From: Gammaproteobacteria bacterium UBA7449
GTDB lineage: Bacteria > Pseudomonadota > Gammaproteobacteria > Pseudomonadales > Pseudohongiellaceae
DNA length: 8,691 nucleotides
Direction of reading: 5' to 3'
Assembly: GCA_002477465.1 (NCBI GenBank)
Contig: DLPV01000004.1
Location: 1-8,691, forward strand
A model generated the notes under the pieces. The model saw only the letters and a list, made by a program, of their open reading frames with translations. It ran no database searches and was not told the origin of the DNA. Every line of letters starts with the position of its first letter. Position 1 is the stretch's first letter. Shown here piece after piece: positions 1-5,285 of this stretch. The position numbers and the translations under genes are program-made.

Positions 1-1370
1 GGCACGTCATAATCCCAGATATCATGGTGAACCGTCTGATAGGACCAGCGTGGCGCACCGGTCTCGCCGTCGATTGCGACCACCGAGCTGGCATACTGCT
101 CGCTGACTTCCAGGCGGTGCGCACCATAGTAGTCAGGCGTCTCATTGCCGGTAGGCGCATAAATGAGACCAAGCTCTTCATCGGCGCTAAACAGGCTCCA
201 GACGTTGGGCGTCCCGCGGGTGTAAACCTCGCCGCGCAAAGGTTCGGTATAGACACCGGGTCTTCCCATGTCCCAGGCCCAGGCAAACTCTCCACTGAGC
301 GCGTTAAAGGCACGAATCACGCCAGAGGGTGGACCTACCGCGCGGTTATCGATAACCCAGCCGCCCACCACCGCGTTACCACGCACGATACCAGGCGGTG
401 AGGTCTGAAAATTTGAGATGCGCGGATCATTTCCCATTCCAGTGGTGAGATCTACTTCGCCCTGATCACCAAACTGGCTGCAGCGCTCACCGCTAAGCGC
501 ATCCAGGGCGATGAGGCGCGAGTCGGTAGTATTGGTGAGGATGCGCGCAGGACATTCCCCGCGATAGTCCGGCGGCGCCTCATAATAGGAAACGCCGCGA
601 CATCCCGTGGTGAAATAGCGCGCCTGTGACAGGTGCGCCTGATCAATCAAGGGGTCAAACTGCCAGCGCAGTTCGCCAGCCTCGGCGTCCAGAGCCACGA
701 CCCGGTTGCCACCGGTACAAAAGTAAAGCAGCTCGCCTACCTGCAGCGGTGTGGCCTTAAAGGCGCCGCCTGCGCCGGTGCGATAGGTCCAGGCCAACTC
801 GAGGTCGCCGGCATTTTCTACATTGATCTGACTGACCGGTGAGTAGCGTGTCCCACCCAGGGTATTGCCATAGCTGGGCCAGTCCGTTGCGGTGTTGACC
901 GTATTCACGCCGCTGCGGGCAGGCATGGGACTGACCTCATAGCCAGTGCCTGCTTCAAATACGAGAAGGAAAATCACGGCAAAGACTGGCACCACGAGTT
1001 TGGCTGCGGTCTCTGCAAACAGCGGTGGCGGCCTGCCCTGGTGCAGCGATCTGCGCATCCAGGGTGTGATAAACAGCAGACCTAACGCGGCGAGAGGTAG
1101 AATGCGCGGTGCCAGCGCCCAGAGATTGCTGCCTGACTCATACAGTGCCCACAGCGCGGTGAACACCAGCAGGCCGCCATAGATTTTTGATGCCAGCGGA
1201 TCCCCCTGCCAAAGCAACATGGCACACACCAGCAGTACCAGGCCGCATAGCAAATAATAGAACGAGCCTCCCAGAAACAGAAGCTGCAGGCCACCGAGAG
1301 CCATTGGCACACCGATGGCGCCCAGAAGTATTGGTAAGAGTCTTGGGTTTTTTACCGCTTGATTAGTCAT
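1..1370 (-). CDS. Membrane-bound PQQ-dependent dehydrogenase, glucose/quinate/shikimate family (3' end missing)
   Basis: Seen: 456 codons from ATG at 1370 to the window edge, no stop reached. Residues about 11-31, 33-53, 61-79, 85-103 and 122-140 form five hydrophobic helices, as in E. coli glucose dehydrogenase Gcd. The PQQ beta-propeller follows from about residue 164 (WPSYGNTLGGTRYSP). Family motifs are CRGVSY at 257-262, a blade motif around 284-294 (SRLIALDALSG) and YQTVHHDIWDYDV at 444-456, which contains the metal/catalytic aspartate region. Known of the family: it oxidises sugars or cyclic polyols at the periplasmic face and passes electrons to ubiquinone. Members run about 640-800 residues, so roughly 180-340 residues lie beyond the edge. 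Start choice: AAGAAGG (1380-1386) lies 9 bases upstream. It sits 52 bases behind the FG-GAP gene with no terminator between, so co-transcription is likely. Odd: the histidine expected three residues before C257 (E. coli H262, from memory) is T254. The exact substrate cannot be read from sequence. Confidence 0.93.
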   Translation of the reverse strand, partial: MTNQAVKNPRLLPILLGAIGVPMALGGLQLLFLGGSFYYLLCGLVLLVCAMLLWQGDPLASKIYGGLLVFTALWALYESGSNLWALAPRILPLAALGLLFITPWMRRSLHQGRPPPLFAETAAKLVVPVFAVIFLLVFEAGTGYEVSPMPARSGVNTVNTATDWPSYGNTLGGTRYSPVSQINVENAGDLELAWTYRTGAGGAFKATPLQVGELLYFCTGGNRVVALDAEAGELRWQFDPLIDQAHLSQARYFTTGCRGVSYYEAPPDYRGECPARILTNTTDSRLIALDALSGERCSQFGDQGEVDLTTGMGNDPRISNFQTSPPGIVRGNAVVGGWVIDNRAVGPPSGVIRAFNALSGEFAWAWDMGRPGVYTEPLRGEVYTRGTPNVWSLFSADEELGLIYAPTGNETPDYYGAHRLEVSEQYASSVVAIDGETGAPRWSYQTVHHDIWDYDV

Positions 1371-1379
1371 TTGGTAAGA

Positions 1380-1386
1380 CCTTCTT
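1380..1386 (-). promoter_or_regulatory. Ribosome binding site of the membrane quinoprotein gene
   Basis: On the minus strand the bases AAGAAGG stand 9 bases before the ATG at 1370. This supports that start over the internal methionine at residue 23, which would remove the first transmembrane helix. Confidence 0.6.
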
Positions 1387-1422
1387 GTTGTTATTGGCAG
1401 AGATAACTAGACGCTGGCGCGA

Positions 1423-2877
1423 TCAGGGCAGCGGCATTTCATTACTTTCCTGGGCTCTTGCGCGCTGAAACGCTGCACGCGGTTCATCACTGCGGACCTG
1501 TTCCAACCAGAACACCCCGTCATAGGGATAGCTGTTGCCGCGCGTGCCGATGAAATCCAGGTCGCCGTCGTTATCCAGATCCCGGGCCATGAACTTGTCA
1601 AACATGCCACGAACTCGTCGCGAGATATCATGGCGAGCCCACTCACCTCGAACTGCTGTCGCGCCAGGATTTTCAAACCAGCCAATTCGACCGAGAGGGC
1701 TGTTTACATTGGCACTGGCGTCGTCACCGGTTCGGTCACCGCGGCTGTAGCTGCCTGCAACCAGATCGATGTCGCCGTCGCCATCGATATCTGCCGTGGC
1801 ATAGCCGGTGTGACTGTCTGGCGCGAAAGTACCGATGTAATGAGCATTCCACGCATCCCCTTTGCGTGCGGGCTGCTCAATCCAAACCATACCCCTGGGC
1901 GCGGTGCCGATAATGTCGAGACGACCATCGCCAGATAGATCTACATACTCAAGATTGAAACCGGCCATGCGTGCACCGTAAATGCCAACGGCATGTTCGA
2001 TGAAGTTCAATGTGCCGTCACCTGGATTCTCAAAAATAATCAGGCGGGATTCGCCGCGGGTTCCTACTACGATATCCAGGTCGCCATCGCTATCGATATC
2101 CACAGATTCTGCATTCTGCGGAATACTGTAGTTGCCCAGCACCTGCACCTGCCAACTGTCACCGTCCAGGGGATCACCCTGCAGGGTATGCAGTTCCACT
2201 GGCGTTGAGCGGGCGTAGTCTTCGGGACCAGGGGTTTGCGCGCCTTTGTTCGGCGCCGTCAGTTCCGGCACACCATCGCCGTTGAAGTCGGCTGCAAACA
2301 CTCGTATGTAGGAGCCCTTGTCACGGGTCTGCGGCAGTATCAGGCGCGGCCAGGTTTCACTGCGGGCATTGGGGCCCGGGTTCTGAAGATAAATCAGGTG
2401 GGAGCGCTCTGCGGCCGCCACTACATCTAACCAACCATCGCCATTAAGATCGGTAATCACCGCATCTTCCGGTGCCGGAACATCTTCTGCTTCCGCAATC
2501 GTAATATTTACCCAGCTATCTGGATCGCTTGATCCAAAATGGACTCTCACATGCCCTGCCACCGGCGGCACAAAATCTTCCAGAAACGAACCGGAATCAT
2601 ACTCGGCATCTGACTCGTGCACGGATACGATGTCCTCGAAACCATCTTTATCGATATCCCCCATCACGAACCCATCACTACCGCTGAAGTTGACGCCAGC
2701 GGTGACCGGGTCATCGATGATGTGTTCACGCCAGCTAATGTAGTCGCCGGACACTGTTCGCGCTGTAGTTGGAGTGTCACCAACCGGCGTCTGGGAAACA
2801 GCTTGCCCGCTTGCTGAAGCCATCGTGAGTGCCAGCAGTAGCCTGGTGCCGATAGCGGCTTGAATCGTTGTAGTCAT
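1423..2877 (-). CDS. Secreted seven-bladed FG-GAP/VCBS repeat beta-propeller protein
   Basis: Seen: 484 residues. The N-terminus looks like a Sec signal peptide: hydrophobic core near residues 12-20 and possible cleavage after about residue 22-26. Seven calcium-loop motifs of the form DxDxDGxxD (or close variants) begin at residues 74, 143, 197, 260, 313, 363 and 433, about 50-70 residues apart, matching seven propeller blades as in integrin-like FG-GAP domains. Several blades also carry an aromatic/NPG stretch (QNPGPN, FENPGDG, FENPGATA) followed by a Trp or Phe and a His or basic residue. Known of the family: extracellular or periplasmic calcium-stabilised propellers used for binding; a few are enzymes. 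No catalytic site is recognisable and no function is claimed. Start: AGGGAGA lies 5 bases before the ATG. The membrane quinoprotein gene follows after 52 bases, suggesting an operon whose first gene is this one. The C-terminal tail from about 462 is charged and outside the propeller. Confidence 0.9.
   Translation of the reverse strand: MTTTIQAAIGTRLLLALTMASASGQAVSQTPVGDTPTTARTVSGDYISWREHIIDDPVTAGVNFSGSDGFVMGDIDKDGFEDIVSVHESDAEYDSGSFLEDFVPPVAGHVRVHFGSSDPDSWVNITIAEAEDVPAPEDAVITDLNGDGWLDVVAAAERSHLIYLQNPGPNARSETWPRLILPQTRDKGSYIRVFAADFNGDGVPELTAPNKGAQTPGPEDYARSTPVELHTLQGDPLDGDSWQVQVLGNYSIPQNAESVDIDSDGDLDIVVGTRGESRLIIFENPGDGTLNFIEHAVGIYGARMAGFNLEYVDLSGDGRLDIIGTAPRGMVWIEQPARKGDAWNAHYIGTFAPDSHTGYATADIDGDGDIDLVAGSYSRGDRTGDDASANVNSPLGRIGWFENPGATAVRGEWARHDISRRVRGMFDKFMARDLDNDGDLDFIGTRGNSYPYDGVFWLEQVRSDEPRAAFQRARAQESNEMPLP
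1555..2658 (-). repeat. Seven diverged DxDxDGxxD-coding repeats inside the FG-GAP gene
   Basis: The seven metal-loop codon blocks run (minus strand) from 2658, 2451, 2289, 2100, 1941, 1791 and 1581, each covering nine codons. Several are similar at the DNA level: on the plus strand GTCGCCGTCGCCATCGATATC-like text appears near 1771-1791 and 2081-2101, with a looser copy at 1561-1581. This similarity also explains the long antisense reading frames here. Confidence 0.85.
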
Positions 2878-2882
2878 TTTTC

Positions 2883-2889
2883 TCTCCCT
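2883..2889 (-). promoter_or_regulatory. Ribosome binding site of the FG-GAP gene
   Basis: AGGGAGA on the minus strand, 5 bases before the ATG at 2877. It is a strong match and fixes the start at the beginning of the signal peptide. Confidence 0.7.
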
Positions 2890-2911
2890 GTCACGCCTGA
2901 TGGTAGCAATG

Positions 2912-2929
2912 ATTCACTAAGTAGTGAAT
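2912..2929. promoter_or_regulatory. Inverted repeat between divergent genes, possible operator
   Basis: ATTCACT (2912-2918), a 4-base spacer, then AGTGAAT (2923-2929): perfect 7-base arms. It lies 35 bases upstream of the FG-GAP ATG, in the 213-base gap (2878-3090) between the FG-GAP gene and the CPBP gene. The symmetry and short spacer suit a dimeric regulator better than an RNA hairpin. I could not place a convincing -35/-10 pair for either gene in this gap, so the role is inferred. Confidence 0.35.
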
Positions 2930-3069
2930 TTCGCCACCCGCTCTATTTCCTGGGCGCTACAGACCGCAGAAAACCTGGGCTTGGCTGCTGGTATGGAAAT
3001 TGCTGAGCTAATTGGCAAGAGGCCACCGGACCCGCAAGTGGAAACTGACTGCGCACCCCGATTGATCAA

Positions 3070-3085
3070 GTTACTACCGGGTAAC
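3070..3085 (+). promoter_or_regulatory. Short inverted repeat just before the CPBP start
   Basis: GTTAC (3070-3074) and GTAAC (3081-3085) flank six bases, ending five bases before the ATG at 3091. The GGGTAA part is also the only weak candidate ribosome site for this gene, so a hairpin here could limit translation. The arms are only 5 base pairs, so this may be chance. Confidence 0.2.
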
Positions 3086-3090
3086 AAGAT

Positions 3091-3915
3091 ATGCAGCAAC
3101 ACACCATTTCTTTTTTCTTTGCAGTACTCATCGACATTTGCATCACCTCTACCATGGATGCCAATGGCTATGGCGCGTTTAGCGCCATCATTCTCATTCC
3201 GCTGTCAGCAGTTTTCATCTGGCTGGGCAAACACAGTCGCGCCGAGCTGGGCGTTGTCGTGGGCAAGAAATCCCAGTATGGGTTCTCTGTCCTGATTCCA
3301 ATCCTCGGCGTCAGCCTGATTGCCGGTGCGGCGCTGTTGACTGGTCACACCGACACGACTGAGACCGACTGGAATCGCACCTGGTTTAATGTGTCACTCG
3401 CATCGAGCGTCGGCATACTAGTGGTGTTGCTGACTGAGGAGGGATTTTTCAGAGGACTGCTCTGGTCGCTGACAATGCGCACTGGCCACAGCGAAAAGTT
3501 TGCGCTGTGGGCAACTACCGCGGCGTTCGTCGCCTGGCATCTTTCCGCGGTATTCCTGACCGAGGAATACGCGCCACCCGCTGTGCAGGTTCCCATCTAT
3601 CTGGTTAGCGCCACCCTGCTGGGTTTGATCTGGGGATTGATGCGACAACTCAGCGGCAGTGTCTGGCCAGCCTCGATCTACCACGCCATCTGGAATGGAC
3701 TGGTGTATGAGCTTTACGGTTTCGGTGAGCGTGTTGGCGACCTTGGTATCAGTGCCACCTGGCTATATGGACCTGAGCTAGGTCTTGCTGGCCTGGTTGT
3801 CAATGGGGCCGTGTTTTACTACCTCTATGAGCAGAGCAAAAAAGTCGGCGCTGTCACTCAGGTCGATGAATCTCGCACCGAGGAGATTGAGTTGAATACC
3901 GCTACATCGCAATAG
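3091..3915 (+). CDS. CPBP family intramembrane glutamic endopeptidase (Rce1/Abi-like)
   Basis: Seen: 274 residues, mostly hydrophobic, with about seven or eight membrane segments (near 5-20, 29-46, 66-84, 102-116, 138-154, 167-185, 190-205, 226-246) and a charged, Glu-rich C-terminal tail. All three CPBP motifs are present: EExxxR as E116-E117-xxx-R121, FxxxH as F146-xxx-H150, and HxxxN as H198-xxx-N202. Known of the family: integral-membrane proteases related to eukaryotic Rce1; bacterial members are linked to peptide maturation, bacteriocin self-immunity or protein processing. No substrate is suggested by this context. Start: an in-frame stop at 3082-3084 makes 3091 the earliest possible start. 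Its ribosome site is weak, and M22 (3154) is an alternative that would shorten the first helix. The 3' end overlaps the convergent MBL gene by 14 bases. It is not evidently part of the quinoprotein pathway. Confidence 0.92.
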   Translation: MQQHTISFFFAVLIDICITSTMDANGYGAFSAIILIPLSAVFIWLGKHSRAELGVVVGKKSQYGFSVLIPILGVSLIAGAALLTGHTDTTETDWNRTWFNVSLASSVGILVVLLTEEGFFRGLLWSLTMRTGHSEKFALWATTAAFVAWHLSAVFLTEEYAPPAVQVPIYLVSATLLGLIWGLMRQLSGSVWPASIYHAIWNGLVYELYGFGERVGDLGISATWLYGPELGLAGLVVNGAVFYYLYEQSKKVGAVTQVDESRTEEIELNTATSQ

Positions 3916-4927
3916 CAGTGGGAAAGATACCCTCGCCCAGCACAAAACGGGAACCCACCGCTCCGACCACAGCCGTGCGCCGGTTCAGGCTCAAGCCGGC
4001 GCGCAGGCGCATAAGCGGCTCGATGCCGGTGCAGTGCCCAGCCATCAGGTTCTGGACACCTATTTCTTTCAGGTTTTCCGCGGTCCAGTTTAAAGTCTCG
4101 TCGCTGGCTGCAAACAGGTGCAGCCCACCCATGAGCGCGTGAATGGCTTCATCCTGGATTTGCTCCTGAATCTGGCTGAGGGCATTCACCACACCGGAAT
4201 GACCACAGCCCAACAGCACAATCGGTCCTTGGTCGGTACGAATAACCAGCGCCTGGCTCTCGGGCAGGTGATCTCTCACCCACTCTCCATCGAGAGAAAC
4301 TTCCAGGGCCGTGCCATAGTTGGTTTCAGGATGAAGTCGCTCAACCGGTCCTGATACCCAGACCGCAGGAAAAATTTCCGTGGCCTGTTCATGCACCAGG
4401 AATTCCACCCCCATGGCTTCAATTCGGCTGCGTTCATCAATCATCTGGTTCGCCGCGATGGCTGACTGCGACACTACCCGGCGTGGCGCGAAAAACCCAG
4501 CAGCAACATGCACCCTGCGAATAGCATCAGGATTGATCTCGCGGAGATTCTCGATGATGGGGATCAAGCCCGTCGTATGATCGAAGTGGAAGTGACTCAG
4601 CACCACATCGGTAACACAGGACAGGTCTACATTGAGCACCTCAGCGTTGCGAATCACGGTGTCCGGATAGCGACCCGTGTCGAACAGAATGCACTGCCCA
4701 TCAACCTGAACCAAGGCCGACAATCCCCATTCACCCACCGCCGCGCCGTTGGCAAGATTGGAAGAAAGGATGGTGACACTGGCTTCTGTGGCAGTATCAC
4801 CTGCCGCAGCATTAGCGTGGGACCAAGTCGTGCAGGTCAGGCCTGTTACCAGACTCAAGAGCGCCAGGAAGTTTTTAATCGTTGCTCTTCTAATCATTAC
4901 TCTTCTAATCGAAAAATTCATTATCAT
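3902..4927 (-). CDS. Secreted MBL-fold metallohydrolase, COG1237-like (MptN/RFAP-synthase-related)
   Basis: Seen: 341 residues from ATG 4927. Residues 1-40 form a signal peptide: basic start with two Arg-Arg pairs, hydrophobic FLALLSLVTGL, and an ANA-type cleavage site near residue 40. The metal site is HFHFDH at residues 112-117, the metallo-beta-lactamase HxHxDH motif. Further family signatures are GCGHSGVVN (240-248), GGLHL (267-271) and HCTG (298-301), which resemble COG1237 rather than PqqB or classical lactamases. Known of the family: binuclear zinc/iron-type hydrolases, some annotated as dihydropterin ribofuranosyl-aminobenzene phosphate synthases; an exported member probably hydrolyses a small molecule. 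Start: GGAGAGG (4939-4945) lies 11 bases upstream of 4927. ATG 4921 is nearly as good, and a TTG at 4966 would add 13 residues before the signal peptide. The gene is divergent from the PQQ alcohol dehydrogenase across 358 bases. Odd: a 15-base tandem duplication codes for the Arg-Arg pairs. Confidence 0.92.
   Translation of the reverse strand: MIMNFSIRRVMIRRATIKNFLALLSLVTGLTCTTWSHANAAAGDTATEASVTILSSNLANGAAVGEWGLSALVQVDGQCILFDTGRYPDTVIRNAEVLNVDLSCVTDVVLSHFHFDHTTGLIPIIENLREINPDAIRRVHVAAGFFAPRRVVSQSAIAANQMIDERSRIEAMGVEFLVHEQATEIFPAVWVSGPVERLHPETNYGTALEVSLDGEWVRDHLPESQALVIRTDQGPIVLLGCGHSGVVNALSQIQEQIQDEAIHALMGGLHLFAASDETLNWTAENLKEIGVQNLMAGHCTGIEPLMRLRAGLSLNRRTAVVGAVGSRFVLGEGIFPTAIAM
4881..4910 (-). 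repeat. Tandem 15-base repeat in the MBL signal-peptide region
   Basis: Two 15-base units (4881-4895 and 4896-4910) match at 13 of 15 positions, and a partial third copy (TAATC) sits at 4876-4880. On the minus strand they code for IRRVM then IRRAT. The unit length is a multiple of three, so gain or loss of a unit changes the signal peptide by five residues without a frameshift. Confidence 0.8.
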
Positions 4928-4938
4928 TTCCAATTCTA

Positions 4939-4945
4939 CCTCTCC
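4939..4945 (-). promoter_or_regulatory. Ribosome binding site deciding the MBL start
   Basis: GGAGAGG on the minus strand, 11 bases before ATG 4927 and 17 before ATG 4921. It lies inside the reading frame that opens at TTG 4966, so it argues against that longer start. Confidence 0.5.
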
Positions 4946-4980
4946 AGCTGCACTCAGGCTGACCAAGAATTCAAATATAC

Positions 4981-5009
4981 CTTAAAAGCTGAAGAATCCT
5001 TAATCGCAA
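4981..5009 (-). promoter_or_regulatory. Candidate promoter of the MBL gene
   Basis: On the minus strand TTGCGA (5004-5009) and TTTAAG (4981-4986) are separated by 17 bases. Each matches sigma-70 boxes at 4 of 6 positions. Transcription would start near 4974, giving a leader of roughly 50 bases. A second A+T-rich box (TATATT, 4974-4979) lies next to it. This is a by-eye match. Confidence 0.25.
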
Positions 5010-5058
5010 TCTCTCAAGGTTTCAAAGCAAGTCGGCTAGCAAGAGTGTCCGTATTTCA

Positions 5059-5133
5059 ATGCTCTGCACCAGATTGGCAACGGTTTTGATTGCTGCTTTG
5101 CTGCTGGCCATGGCGGCCCGAGATCGCAGCTGA
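5059..5133 (+). other. Possible 24-residue hydrophobic mini-ORF
   Basis: ATG at 5059 opens a 24-codon frame ending in TGA at 5131-5133. The peptide has a short polar start (MLCTR), a run of Leu, Ala, Val and Ile (about residues 6-20), and a charged end (ARDRS), so it looks like a small membrane peptide or a bare signal sequence. The only ribosome-like bases (AAGAG, 5041-5045) are 13 bases away. It may be a leader peptide, a relic of a lost secreted protein, or chance. Confidence 0.15.
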
Positions 5134-5167
5134 CAATCTCTCTATCCCGCGCAATAGCCCGCTCTTT

Positions 5168-5191
5168 AGACTCCCCTAAAGACTCTCCTAA
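5168..5191 (+). repeat. Tandem 12-base repeat upstream of the PQQ alcohol dehydrogenase promoter
   Basis: AGACTCCCCTAA (5168-5179) is followed directly by AGACTCTCCTAA (5180-5191), 11 of 12 identical. The first copy also takes part in an inverted repeat, CTTTAG (5164-5169) with CTAAAG (5176-5181). The pair ends two bases before the candidate -35 box, where activator sites are often found. It is probably a paired regulator-binding site, by inference. Confidence 0.5.
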
Positions 5192-5193
5192 GC

Positions 5194-5222
5194 TGGACAA
5201 ATAAAGGGCCAGCGCATACCTT
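5194..5222 (+). promoter_or_regulatory. Candidate promoter of the PQQ alcohol dehydrogenase
   Basis: TGGACA (5194-5199, 5 of 6 matches to TTGACA), 17 bases, then TACCTT (5217-5222, only 3 of 6 matches to TATAAT). The poor -10 box would fit a promoter that needs an activator, which the tandem repeat just upstream could recruit. Transcription would begin near 5229. Confidence 0.3.
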
Positions 5223-5273
5223 GTACTGAAACGTAACCCGAAAACAAAACCAGAAAGAACAAGAAACATCGCA

Positions 5274-5279
5274 AGGGAG
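5274..5279 (+). promoter_or_regulatory. Ribosome binding site of the PQQ alcohol dehydrogenase
   Basis: AGGGAG, 6 bases before ATG 5286. It is a strong, well-spaced site that fixes the start. Confidence 0.75.
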
Positions 5280-5285
5280 AACCGC

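Larger units (their letters stand above)
4928..5285. other. Divergent intergenic region between MBL and PQQ alcohol dehydrogenase genes
   Basis: This 358-base stretch holds no convincing protein gene. It contains the leader and candidate promoter of the MBL gene on the left, a tiny hydrophobic reading frame at 5059-5133, a 12-base tandem repeat at 5168-5191, a weak plus-strand promoter at 5194-5222 and the ribosome site of the dehydrogenase at 5274-5279. A minus-strand open frame (5036-5320) runs through it but has no ribosome site and overlaps the dehydrogenase start. Confidence 0.7.

Noticed and set aside
1371..1422. Terminator between the FG-GAP and membrane quinoprotein genes
   Set aside because: No stem-loop followed by a T run is visible; hence the operon call.
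1555..2658. CRISPR-like or mobile-element repeats in the FG-GAP gene
   Set aside because: The repeated DNA text is explained by the seven metal-loop codons; spacing is irregular and there are no spacers or terminal inverted repeats.
2924..3295. Plus-strand GTG-started frame overlapping the CPBP gene, and the opposing frame 2917-3102
   Set aside because: The first overlaps over half of the clear CPBP coding region and its GTG lies in the inverted repeat; neither has a ribosome site or recognisable motifs.
3902..4927. PqqB or a quinoprotein-relay hydrolase as identity for the MBL gene
   Set aside because: The GCGHSG, GGLHL and HCTG signatures match COG1237 rather than PqqB or SoxH-like relay hydrolases, although only a profile search could settle it.
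4928..4966. TTG start at 4966 for the MBL hydrolase
   Set aside because: The Shine-Dalgarno GGAGAGG lies inside that extension and fits ATG 4927; the extra residues would sit before a normal signal peptide.
4508..5089. Plus-strand 193-codon frame opposite the MBL gene
   Set aside because: It is antisense to the metal-site and signal-peptide coding region of a well-supported gene and has no recognisable domain.
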